Positions 48,991 to 60,630 of a stretch of DNA of 64,000 nucleotides are shown piece after piece (position 1 is the first letter of the stretch; each line of letters begins with the position of its first letter). Under the pieces are notes generated by a model that made no database searches, was not told where the DNA came from, and saw only the letters and a list, made by a program, of their open reading frames with translations. Location: assembly GCA_013400155.1 (NCBI GenBank), contig VXBM01000001.1, positions 2,009,367 to 2,073,366 on the forward strand. Reading direction: 5' to 3'. The position numbers were made by a program, and so were the translations under genes. Source of the stretch: Helopsaltes ochotensis. Lineage: Eukaryota; Chordata; Aves; Passeriformes; Locustellidae.

Positions 48991-49999
48991 ATTTAATGGT
49001 GCTGTGCTGCAATGGAGAGTTGCATTGTGTTATTATGTGGAGTAGAGGAAATACAATAGCAGTGGCCAGAAATACATGTTGCTTTAAGACTGGCATTTTA
49101 AGTAATCTGCTTTGTTCTCTTTACTCTAGCTCTTTCCTGTTTAGGTGTTTGTCTTTTTGTAGAAGATACAGTTGGTTTATTCAGCCTTGATCTTCATTTA
49201 AGCTTTTGACGTGCTAGCAGCCTGTAACATCTCATCACGTAGATGCTGATCCTTTGGAGACAAGCCACAATTGACTTCTGAAGGGAGAAGGGGAGGGAAT
49301 GTTTGTGTATAAATACAGTCAATAGACATGACATTTTAATTTCCTGTATTGTATGGACACTTTCTATAATTTAAGCCAAACTATGAAACTGGGCAAGTTA
49401 AGCTAATTAGGTAAAACACTAACAAAACATTATTTTGATTATATAAACGAGGAAGTAAAAGTATCATTTCAGGTGGCTTCTGAAACATGGTAATTCAGAG
49501 TTAAAGCTAATGCCTCCCTTTTTCATAGCATTGTGAGCAAGTATGCATCACGTAGGATATGTAATGTAATGCACTCATCTGAGCCTTTCTGCCTCCCACT
49601 GTCTTTTTGTAGTAGAATTTTTAAAGCCAAGTTATAAACCTGTAAATGTGTTTTATGCTGGAAATTCTTGGTGATACCTTAACTAGATTGGTACCAGCAA
49701 AGGCCAGTATAATCAAAACAAGGCACCTCAGATATTAATGGTCTGCCCTTAGTCAAGTCAACTGGAAAAGAGAGTGTAAAAACCAGGATTTGTGGTGAAA
49801 CCAGGATTCTTCTGCTAGAATTGCACTTTGCTAAGTGAAATTATTCTGGATATATTTTGATTTTCTAATTTTGTCATTTAGCATCTCTTCCTAAACTTCT
49901 AAAACATTTATTTTCAGTGTATCCATATGCTTTTTAAATTCAAATACTAACTTCTTGGGTGGAAAGTTGAAATAAGATTTCTTTTTGCAGTTCATTTAT

Positions 50000-50125
50000 T
50001 AATACTTGGCACTCTTATAGTACATTATATCCTCGAAGTGCTATGCAGGCATATCAGTTATCCTTGAAACACTTCTCTGTGTTAGGTGCATAACAATAAC
50101 TCTGAGAGATTTTATGGAATTAAAT
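50000..50125 (+). mobile_element. MIR-like ancient SINE relic, heavily decayed
   Basis: CTTATAGTACATTATATCCT, CGAAGTGCTATGCAGGCATA and TAACAATAACTCTGAGAG follow the pattern of amniote core-SINE sequences (TATAGCACTTTACATC, CAAAGCGCTTTACAAAC, ACAACAACCCTGTGAGG). It is weaker than the copy at 44.9 kb. Confidence 0.4.
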
Positions 50126-50332
50126 AAAGCTGGAGATGAAGGAAAAATCTAATGAAACTTCTGTTTCATCTCTCCACCAGTGTAGGTTTTTTCTCTGCAG
50201 TTTGTGTCATGAGAATAGAGAGAAATTCTAGAAATGTTCCAAGATTTAGAGGTTTCAACACATTCCTTAGGATGCTGTGTTACTCTGCCCAAACTCATGA
50301 GGAATTGTTCAGAATTGATCAGGCTTTAGACT

Positions 50333-50390
50333 CAGAATAATAGAATCATGAACTTTGGGAGATACTTCTAAGATCATCAGACATAATGGA
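50333..50390 (-). mobile_element. CR1 LINE 3'-terminal fragment, antisense and decayed
   Basis: AGAATAATAGAATCATGAAC followed by TTTGGGAGATACTTCTAAGATCATC resembles the reverse complement of the CR1 3' end (AGAATCATAGAATCA..TTGGAAAAGACCTCTAAGATCATC). Only about 60 bases are recognisable. Confidence 0.6.
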
Positions 50391-53300
50391 GCTTAGTTGC
50401 AAGTGTGTTTTCTTGCTTACCAAAGAGCCAAGTGCACTTGGTCTTGTAAGATCTCAATTTTTTTAAGACTTCTCATAGTTTCATGCTTTAGACCTTGGTG
50501 AGATTGCTCTTAGTAAATTTGGTGTTTAAAGAAGCACACACAAATCTCTGCAAGTTTTACTCCTTAAAGAAGCATATGGCACCTAAATCTTAAAAGCTCT
50601 GCAGCTGCAATGGTTTAGATTTATCAGCTTCATGCATTAAAGAGCTATAATTATGAAAATATTAGTATTGTCGAATTCAGATGTGATCCATAGAAGTTCC
50701 CTCAAAGACTTGGCAGGTGAGGATCTTGTACACCTTATAGATGGAAGTTGGCTCCTTGCTGGGGCATGTAAATCTATTGACTTGAAATCACAGAGGTTGA
50801 ACTCCAGTAACCACTGTTTTGGAAAAGCATTTCTTCACAAACATTTACCTAAAAGCTGTGATTTAATCCTCCCAGATCCCACTCAGGTAAGTTATTACTT
50901 GGATAATCTGAATACATAAATCCTTTTCCATGTGTCTTATCTTTGATATTTAAAAGTGGTTAGTGAACTGGAATATCTTGTAAAAAGTTACTCTTAGCTA
51001 GGGAGTTACCAGAAGATTAGAGAAGAGTTTGCATAATATGTATGTTAAGGAAAATTTACTGAGCAATTACACGCAAAGTGGGTGGCTGAAGGAGAAAGAG
51101 CCCTTTTCAGCAGTTGGAGCTCTGTGTGCACAGCAAAGCTGGCAGAATGTAGTAACACCCTGAGGGTGAGGGGAGAAAACTGCTGCACTGAAGTCAGTGA
51201 TCTGTACCAGGTTAAGAAGTCCAGTATTACCTATGATTGGAATCTAGGAAGAGTGTTATAATTGAATCCTAGTAGCATGTTTCAGCCTCTGATTTGTGAG
51301 ACCTAATTGTTTGGAAGTCAGACCCTGCTTGTCCCAGTAACATACACTCAGCTTTTGCAAAGTGAAATGTTCATTTGCTTGATTTGCAGTTCGTGAAAAG
51401 TGGTCCAAGGGACTTTAATGAGATAGATTTTGTTATGGCAAAACAGGAGCACAAAACACTGTGAATCATCCCCATACATGCTCGTGGAAATGTGACCAAG
51501 GTGTCTGAATGTAATAGAAGGGGAGCAATTGTGCAAAGCACTGATTGTGACAGCAACTGCATCTGGCCCTTCATGATTCTGGTGCAATATGTGCAGCTAG
51601 AGGAGCTGACAGTTGGTGGGCTGGTTGAACCCTGTGAGATCCTTCTCTTGGTCACACTCCAAGGATTACTACAATTGCCTCTTTATTCCTATAAATTAAT
51701 TTTCTGACTGTGGAAAGACTCAAGAAAAACTGCCAGTGACAAAGTCAGAATTATCTGGTTATAAGTGTGGAAAACTGGTCAGGGATGCAAGAAGGTGCCT
51801 ATTTTAACTGTATTGCTTTGACTATTGTTTTTTTGTCTTAATTAAGACTTACAGCTTTTAATGTTTCTCTTATTTTCAAGTGAAAACAGGCAAAAAACTT
51901 TCTCCAAAAGTTATGAAAGTATTAATTTGCTCTGAGACATGCTAGTCTCCTTGGTAAGTTCATAATTGGGCAGAATTTTTTTTTAAATGCATATTCTTGT
52001 CTCTCAGGTATATAACTACTTCATAACTGGTAAATCTGTATTCATATGTTAGGGGTTTTAAAGGCATATTATTTACACAATTCACTTGAATGGCTCCTTT
52101 GAAAGCTGTGCGGCTCTCTCATGTAATTATGTATTTAGTATGCCTTGCATCCATTGTTGGGATAGGGGAGAAGAAAAAAAACTAAGCCCCACAAAATCTA
52201 CTAAAAATAAATAATAAAAGAATATTCTCATTCTCTTTTGGCAGCTTTTTTAGAAGTAATATTATATACGTCTTTTCAGATAAGAGCTATCAAAGCTAAA
52301 AAATGAAATATGTATGGCAGGTTTTCTAATTGTGGAAGTATTCAAGATGCAATGGGAGTAATTTTTTTTAATACTTATGTATATTTAATCAGAAGACACC
52401 TCTTGGAACAATAGAGGGAAAAGCGAGAGATACCTTTTCATTTTTATGTGTATGTGAGAGGTTAAAAGAATGAAAAGTGGACCAGAGAAGGGATCCAAAA
52501 TAATTTTTTAGCCAGAAGTAAATTTCTGGAATTGTTATGAAGTTTCATGAGACCGACATTTGTAATGTAAATAGCCACTGCCTTATCTGATATGTTTCAT
52601 GCAATGTGCTGCATTCTGTGGTGACAGGAATAGTGCAGACTGAACACAATGTGAAAGTGATGTATGTTATATTTTTGGCATTGGCTTAGTTAAGTATGTG
52701 GCCAAAAAAAGTATAAGAGGAACTGAGTGAGATTGAAAAGTATTGAAGTTTGTTCTCCCATTTTTGTGGTGTATGATAAAAATAATTCTGAATATTAGGA
52801 ATCCCAGTAAGATCTGAGCTTGTGTTTGATAAAGGATTAAAATTCCTTGGGCACATTTCCTGAGAATTAGGTTTTATAGAGCATGCAGGAAACAGTAGTG
52901 TGAAAGAGACTTTCAGGGAGAATTGATTTTGCCAGCCATCCCATATTTGCTTTTTGAAGTGGTAATCTGTCTCCTCGTATCAAGCTCACGTCTGGTTTAC
53001 ATACTTCTAATACCCTTTAGAGCATCCCTTCTGTTTTATCTGCACCAGTTTGGGCCGTACAATTTCTAGGACCTCTTTTCCCCTCGTGTCTTGGTTTTTG
53101 TAACAGTTAGAAATTGTTATTGGTTTATCTTTAGAGTTCACTTGCATAAGGCTCTGGATGCTGTACTAGAGGGGAAATAATTCTGAGCTAGGGAAGGACT
53201 GAAATAGATGTGGTTAGCATCTGAAATTAATCTTATGTACAGTACACTAAATGCTAACCGTTGGGGAGAAAATTTGGTTTCTTCTTTGGCTTTGTCACTA

Positions 53301-56300
53301 ACTTGTGAAAATGTACAAAAATATATTAGGCTGCCTGTAAATCAAAGGTGTTTTAAGTACACAGGTTATCATAAAGTTCAGTGCAGGGTTCATACAGGGG
53401 TAGTAGGTAATACCTCAGTTTTTTAAAATGTGCCACAATTAGAGACAGTTATTCTGTACTACCGTCTAATTAATTTTTCTGAAGTGACTATAAAGAAAAT
53501 GTCCTTCAACTATGGTTTGATTTTCTTTTGGTCATCCTTGTTTTACAGTGAGCTCATTATAGTCAGTTTATGCTTTCATACCTGTGCACTATAGTTGTGA
53601 ACTGTAGTAGTCCAAGAACTTTTTTTTTCCCCATGTAGAGCCACTTAGTTTTACAGGACAAGGTGATATATTTCTGACCTGTAACACAATTTACTAAAAC
53701 TGTGTTAGTTACCCTGAGTATATTGTATTTGCTGAAGGACTAGAAGAGAACAAATTTGATAAGAAAAACCCAGTCCGAAATGGTATAATCTTGTAATGCA
53801 GTAGCAAATAAAGCAAATAACCAATTTTTAGCACTGGCAAAAATTTAGCCATTGAGTGTGTATTGAAATTTGTCTTTAGGACATCAGATAATTGGAAGAG
53901 AGGGTAGACTATTAGAGACAGAACATCTTATGTAGTCAAAAAATGTTCTTGCAATATAATTACAAGAGTAATTGAATAGGTTAAAATGCATCTTCCCTTC
54001 AGCTCATGGTTACTGTCCACTCAGCTCAGGCAGTGGCTGTGAATGCTTCTAGCCTATTTTAATTCAAAGTAAGGCAAACCCGTTTTAATCACCAGTGGAG
54101 CAGCTGGAACCAGCCTCTGTCAGGAGGAGGATGCTGGTCTTGTTTGAAACTGTATTGCCTGTATTTATTTAGTGGGAAAATATATTTCAGAATTCAGGGA
54201 GTGGGATTTTAAAATCAATTGGAAAAAGAAATTGGGTTTTTTATCAAATATTTCCCTATTTTATGCCACTTAATGTGTATTAATGTTGCTTAGCTTTTCT
54301 AAATAAAAAAGCTTTGCGTCTTCGAGTCTGAAAGTTGTGCAGACATCTGAAGCATTAATGCAATTGGGAGTTAGGAAAGTAAAGAGATTGCATCCTGGCC
54401 CAGTACTTAGCAAGCAATACCAGCATTCCCATTTGGCACTAGTCCAAGCACTGTGCCTCTGTATCTTTGTTTTGATGAATCGATGTAGATTGACTTGAGT
54501 TCAGGAGAGGATTTTGTCAGTCAGCTTTCAAGTCATGAACATTGAGTCCAGTCCCCTTGTTTGTGGAGCTGACAGTACAAAAGTGAGTGTTTGACACGTG
54601 GCTTGCTCAGTGCATGGGGATAGAGGCTGTTGAGATTTTTCGGAGATCAGGCTCTAAATGAAGTTGTTCTGTTGGGTCACTCATCTGATTTACACACAAG
54701 CTGCTTCTATTGAAGCACCTGGGGCCTTTTGTTCAGGCTTGTGAATAAGCCTCTTTCAGTCACCAACAGTAATTTAGTATCTGCTTCCTTCAATAGGTAA
54801 AAGGCAAGTACGGGAATGGCATTTCCTTCCACACTGTGCAACTTCACGCTTCTATTTTAAAGATAGGTAACAGAACGATATCAATAATGTAGATTTTGTT
54901 ATATACTGGAAGAGATTCAGAAATCATCTGAGGTATTGGTAGTTTTTTACTTCGTACTTCCTAACTCTGGAACAATACTAAGTGGCAGGATTGCATGGGT
55001 GAGGAATGATATCCTCTGTTGGACAGAGTTCTGCAGAATAGCCCTTCAGTGTTTTCCTTTGTTATTGTAGCAATTTTAGAGGAAGACATTTCATTGCCTT
55101 TTAAGTTCCCGGGCACAATAGAGTACCCTACCTGCAGATTGTAATGCCTCTGACTTGAGCTATAATCTCACGTAAACCTTGAGTCAACTTAAGCTTGCCT
55201 TTCCACTGAAAGTGCTCCTCATTTTTCCTGCCTCTGCACCTTTCCATACTTCAGTCAGTTCAAATACTTAAAGTAACTTCTTTTTTTTTTTTACTTGTCA
55301 GTTAGTTTTAATGGCAATCAGTTCTTTAAGTTCATTATCACAACATGAAAACTTGAGCCAGTCAAAGAGATGGGAAAGCTTGAGAATATGGAATAAATGA
55401 TAGCTGAAAGTCTTGGATAACTGTATGAAAAAAAAATCATCCCATATTTATTTTGTATTATGTTATGAATCCTGGGATGGGTAAGCAGCTGATGCTTACC
55501 TAGTGAATTTGCTCTGCATCATCAGAGGCACTATGTAGTGAATCTCCTGTTACTGTGACATTCTTGGAGAATAGTAAACAACTTGGATTTTAATAAATTA
55601 GACTGGTGAAATGCTTAACCATGAATGTCCATTTCATGTATTAATTTTTTTTTTTTTTAAGTTATTGTCACAACAGCTTTCAGTAGCTGTAGTGATACAT
55701 ATTACATTACAAAGAAAAGATTGCTGGCATTTGGAAGGTTTTTTTTATATGTGGGAGTGTTTGGGAGGTTAGAACGGTGGACAAAAAAGTATGGCTCATT
55801 TTTGTAGCTTGTTACAATACTATGGCTGTAATTTTTTTGGCTTCAAGAGGGGCATTACATACAAATTCATGTGTTTGTATTACTGTGATGTACTCAAATT
55901 CTTGAGTTTCAGTATCTTTGTAAAGGGAAGAGGTGTTTGGTTGGGTTTTTTTTAAATGAAAATGCAGTGAGGAATATATTTTAAGGCATCATAAACTTCT
56001 GTTGAGAACATTTCTATAGGTTATATTCCCTAGCAGTCTTTGAATACTATTTCTGGAACAGCAGTGTAAATTGCAACAAAGTACAGCAAAGAATGTGGTG
56101 ACAGACAAGGTTAAGCTCTCTGTCTGTCTGCACAGGACCAGATTATGGATGTTGGTGATCACCTTTCTGCTCATTCAGAATGGGTTATGTTGCTCTTACA
56201 TACTCCTTTAGTGCAAGATTGTGCAAGGTTTTCTAGCCCTCTCAAGAGCAGGAAGAAACGGTGGCTCAGAAGGCAGCTGTCATTTCATACCCATTCCAGC

Positions 56301-56340
56301 TGCCCTTTCCACTCAAATTTCCTTCCATCCCCTCCCCCTC

Positions 56341-56344
<4 letters not shown>
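50391..56344. other. Intron 1 stretch with nothing recognised
   Basis: This AT-rich sequence has only chance frames under 100 residues. There are several T runs (for example near 55,279-55,292 and 55,646-55,659). I see no clear repeat family, RNA gene or motif cluster. Confidence 0.45.
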
Positions 56345-56371
<27 letters not shown>

Positions 56372-56376
56372 NNNNN
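56345..56376 (+). repeat. Poly(A) tract abutting an assembly gap
   Basis: A27 at 56,345-56,371 is followed by five N (56,372-56,376), and then GGGCAGGATTGC. The gap probably reflects failure to read through the homopolymer, so the true tract may be longer and sequence may be missing. A pyrimidine-rich stretch precedes the tract, and no SINE or pseudogene body is evident. Confidence 0.9.
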
Positions 56377-57239
56377 GGGCAGGATTGCAAAAAAGAAGAG
56401 TATGAGCGTTTAAACTCTCTAGCAGCTAATCTATCACATCCTTCAGTTTTCGTGGCTATCTGCCAATTTAAAATACACTTGTTTTTTTCCTGCCTTGCCA
56501 GTAATTAGACAAATGCAGTAGTGCTTATGGCATCAAAAACTCTGTGTCTGGTAAAAGCAATTGCTATCATAATGCATCCCTAAATTTAATAGTAGTGGTG
56601 TAAAATGAATAAGCAGCTCTCTATTTCAAGGGGTAATGGCTTTAACTATCAAAATGGCTAGTATTTTCCTTGATTGGCTGCTTTGGCTCTTTTTCTGTAT
56701 TTCTTTTTGTAGGAACTGAATCAATTTATTATAATAATCGTATTTTATTTAACAAACAACAAGGCAAGCAGAAACACAAAACTCTTATAAAGTGTCACCA
56801 AGTCCTATTCACCTTGGATCATAGGTTTTTCCTTTTACCCATTTACAGACAAAACACAAACCTTTTCTTTCCCTGCAATTATTACACTTAAAGTTGTCAT
56901 TTACTTTTCTGCTTTCCTTGCAAAAGTGCTTGCCTTGCGTTCTGCCTGGAGCATTGCTGTGGATGGAGAAGAGGTCTGATTAATTGGAAAGAAACTTTTT
57001 ATTGCTGGGAAAACTCAACACATTGTTGTGGAAAATTAATCAAAATTTACTTTCTTGATCCATAGTGCCTTTTTCTTTCTACTATGACATCTGTAAAGCT
57101 TCTCTCAAGGAAAAGATGCTGTTAGTGCTCTCTTAAAGGGCAGTTGTGTTGATGCCATTTGGCTAAGCCTTAAAAGTTCCTGTAATCTGTGCCATCCTGT
57201 CTCATACAGTTCCATCTCATAGTTGTCCTTTCTCTGCAG

Positions 57240-57347
57240 TGCTCTATGCCCAGATCTCTGTGGCTGGGCTGCTCCAGCCTGGCGGACAGCATGCCCTCGC
57301 TGCGATGCCTGTATAACCCAGGGACTGGCGCACTCCCAGCTTTCCAG
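57240..57347 (+). CDS. BTRC: BTRC coding exon 2 (36-codon cassette)
   Basis: The exon translates to CSMPRSLWLGCSSLADSMPS followed by LRCLYNPGTGALPAFQ, which matches residues 17-52 of the long beta-TrCP1 isoform. It is exactly 108 nt and phase 0 at both ends, so skipping keeps the frame. The 36-residue difference between the long (605-residue) and short (569-residue) human isoforms corresponds to this cassette. The acceptor is TTTCTCTGCAG (AG at 57,238-57,239) and the donor is GTACTT at 57,348. The segment lies N-terminal to the dimerisation domain and has no known catalytic or binding motif. From memory the human residue after GAL is Thr where this sequence has Pro. The next coding exon (beginning NSSERED in human) is beyond the window. 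Confidence 0.96.
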
Positions 57348-58619
57348 GTACTTTCTGTCTCTCCCCACTCCTTTTCTCTCCATCTGTGTGCTTGTGCATC
57401 TCCTTTACTTGCCTGCTTGACCTCTATTTATTCTGGTTCATACTCTATGCCTCTCCTCTGTCATTCTGATCTCTGGTATTTTAATCCATCTTGTGTAGAT
57501 TCAGGGCAGCTGGGGCATTTCCATTTACCTTGATATAATTATTTTATCTAAATTGGCTTGATACAATCATCTTTTTCATTGGCTTTAAATTGTGTCAAAA
57601 AGAGACCACTTAATTGTATCTGGCAAACAGCATCCATCATGCAGTCTCCAATCTGGCTATTCTGGCTATTTGCAATTCCCCTCCTATCTAAATTTTTTGT
57701 GTGCCACTTAAAAGACTGAGAGGGTGAGTTCATTGCCATGATGATAATTGATGTCAGCATTTCTTTGCTTCAGCTTTGTTAGCAGGAGTCTGGACATTTT
57801 GACTACAGAAAATTATTGTCCAAGTAAGCTGTCAGTCAAAGGGCAAATAAAGGAAGCCTTTTTTTTTTTCCTTTGATTTCTGAATTTGTTAGATTCAGGC
57901 TTTTCTCTGTCATAAGTCAGCGCTCTGCCAAACAAGTTTGTTCAGACCCTTTGGGGCGACCAGTGAATCTTAAAAAATGCAGACATTCTCCCATGAGAGA
58001 ATGAGACAAGTGCTGGGTGAGCATCAAGAAATCTAGACAAGGCTCTCAAGATTTTTGATGACATGTGGACCTAACAGCAGAGACTGGGCTCCAGAGATGT
58101 TATATTCATATTGGAAATGCTGAGGTATTTTATGAACTGCAGTGACTGAGGTACTTTAGGATTATCTCTGTAAGAGAGCATGTTTATTCGAGTTAATAGT
58201 AGCATGAAAATTTACTTCAAGATTTATGCTGCTAGATTATGCTACTGCTGGCCTAACCTGTGGCAGAGAGTTTTATTTACCAGCATCTTTCACAACGAGA
58301 TAAAAACAATAGGCCAGAATCTTTCTGAAATTTTCACTTTTTTCAGGGTAAGTTCATTATGCACCTCTAAAGGAAAGCATGCAGAGATTATTTTAAGTTT
58401 TACTTTCTGCTTTCAGAGCTCGGATAGTGCTGGGGAAATAATCCTCTTAGTCCCAGAGGAGGCTTAAGTGTCTTGCATCATTTTGTTGCAACTCTTTTGC
58501 TGACACAGCAGTAGCACTGATGGACTCTGGAAGGTGTCCTGCCAGGCCTCCTTTGCTGAACCAAGCTTTTAGTGGAGCTTTCCGTGGGGGAGGGGGAAAC
58601 ACGACTTTTTATTAGTCTA

Positions 58620-59050
58620 AGAGGACTCTAGAGACAACAGGCAGAGTTTAGACTCCTAATCCTGATTTGCATAATTTGACTAAATCTGATGGGCCTAATT
58701 TTTGGGCTTTTGACTGTTGAATAAATCTCAGATCTCTAAGCTTAGCAGTATATGGAAAGTAATTTATAAACTCAAATTGAGACTTCTTCCTTTCTACTTT
58801 AATTAGTTTTGATTACTTAAAATAGACATATACTACAAAGGGGAAGAGAAATTAATTTATTTTAGCTTAAGATGTCCTTGCTAATGATAGATAGGAACAA
58901 TAACTGTTCTGCTAATGCGCTGCATTGATATTTGGGGTCAAATGAGTCAGCTGCATAGCCATTCATAGTGTTGGGATACTGGTAGGACTGACATTCACGT
59001 TTCTGCAGATTTTGAGCGATATTTCCGTGTGTATTCAGTGACAATGGGAA
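58620..59050. promoter_or_regulatory. Candidate conserved intronic element
   Basis: This long AT-rich complex block holds ATTTGCATAATTTG (a POU octamer near 58,665), TTTAATTAGTTTTGATTA, GAAATTAATTTATT, GCTAATGATAG and GCTAATGCGC homeodomain cores, a TGAGTCAGC MARE/AP-1-like site near 58,943, and a few retained CpGs (AATGCGCTG, TCACGTTT, GAGCGATATTTCCGTG). The look is that of a deeply conserved enhancer; confirmation needs alignment. Confidence 0.4.
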
Positions 59051-60554
59051 TTGGGGAAGTATGTCCTACTTGCCATCTGAAATGGTAGACTAGTACTCTT
59101 CACTGAACTCTGACTGCTGTGTTGAGGAACACATTTACTGCTAGTTGAGAGAGAAACCCCGTTGCTAGCAACAGCTTCTGCGGCACTGAGTCATCCACAT
59201 TTCAATCCATTTTTTTCAATGGGCTCTGATTGATCCTCATTAGCTTGCATGGTTTGTAGAAAACTCCCCTCTGAGGCATGGCTTCTGCATTTTCCAGTGC
59301 AGAAGGGAGTGGTTTGGAGCCTGCTTGAAGCAGTGATGTTGCAGTATTTCATCATTCTTTAATGTTTTTTTCTGGTATCAAATATTCAGGAAAGCATTAA
59401 AGACTTTCTTGTAGCCCGGTGAATTTTCTCATATTAAGTTACTTCCTTTTTTCTGTAGCAAGCTTGAAGTAACTGGAGAAGCATATCAATGTTCTTTGCT
59501 TGTGGCAAAAGAGAAGATGCCATCTGGAAGGCTACTTAGTCACTGCTGAATTTGTCTAGTTATTTACATGGCTGCCTTCAGATGCTCAGACAGAAATGTG
59601 GAAAGATGCTCTTTTTGAATAGCTCAGTTAAAGTCTTGCTGACTCCTCATGGGAAGCATTGGCAGGTAGTCGATTTAGAGATTATTCTGTTAATATGTCA
59701 GGTAACTTTTTTTTTCTTCTTTGTGTTAATATTATTGGAGACACTTAGGTGAAAGCAGGATCTTCTGGTTCCACAGCTCTGTTTTTAAGGCAGTCATCCT
59801 GCAGTAGGAAAGGCTCTAGGGCTAAACCCATGAATAGGGGAACAAGGAGCTAGAAACAGTTCTTTTTTATGTCTTTTATCTCAAAGGGCTTTGCAACTGA
59901 CAGTCTACTGTGTTACTGAATTTCACAGCAATCATGGTGGAAGATGGCAGCAAACTGGAACATGAACTCCTATAAGACACAGTGGGAAGTGGTCAAAGAG
60001 GACATTTTAACAAGATAAAAAGCCCAGCCATTCCATTTTCAGTGTCTTGGATGCCATATTTTATGGTACTGTAATTCTGCAAAGCAACTGAAAATTAGGT
60101 TGCATGTAGATTCTCCTAATAATAAAAAATAAATTATGCAGAATATACTCTTTTTTTCTTAGAAATTTGTGCTTTGGAAGTTTCCAGGTGTGCCAACAGG
60201 TGTCTGTTTTCATGACATTTTCCATGTGAAGATAATTACTTTCCCTGTTAAAATATTTCTCCATGCTTGCTCAAAAGGTGCTATTTATGTTGCTTCTCAT
60301 AGTTGCAGCTCTTTGAAAATTCAAATTTACAATGATACCCATCAAGTATGCCAAGGCACTGATTGTATTAATCCTTCCAGGTTTGCAGAAGACCAGAGTA
60401 TTTCCTTGAATTTATTTCTGCAGGCTGTTGTATAAATGAGGAGGCTTGAGGAGGAATTTAAGTCTTGCCAAAGACTTTAATGTATCACCATAATCACAGA
60501 GAGCAGTCTACCTCTTCCTTTTTACCTAATTCGCAGCCAACACAAATACCAGCT

Positions 60555-60630
60555 CCTGTTTAGGCTGTAAACTTCTTAGGACAAGAGTTGTGCTTTTGCT
60601 ACCTTTGCCTGGAGCCTAGACACAGGTGGA
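60555..60630 (+). mobile_element. Ancient retroposon-tail-like relic
   Basis: TTTAGGCTGTAAACTTCTTA then GGACAAGAGTTGTGCTTTTG and TTTGCCTGGAGCCTAGACACA resemble the widespread amniote LINE/SINE 3' pattern (TTAGACTGTAAGCTCCTTGAGG, GGGCAGGGACTGTG, GCCTAGCACA). The similarity is decayed and the family cannot be fixed by eye. Confidence 0.4.

Larger units (their letters stand above)
31758..57239 (+). other. BTRC: BTRC intron 1
   Basis: This 25,482-nt intron begins with GTGAGG after coding exon 1 and ends with a pyrimidine-rich TCCTTTCTCTGCAG before exon 2. Both junctions are phase 0. Past the first few hundred bases its composition is clearly more AT-rich than the DNA upstream of the gene. It has no credible additional coding exon; all frames are short and unrecognised. 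It contains candidate enhancers, ancient SINE-like relics, a CR1 fragment, simple tracts and one assembly gap, annotated separately; the remaining stretches show nothing I can name. Confidence 0.93.

Noticed and set aside
59870..59960. Possible third MIR-like SINE relic (ATCTCAAAGGGCTTTGCAAC)
   Set aside because: Only one short stretch matches the pattern and the rest of the consensus is not recognisable.
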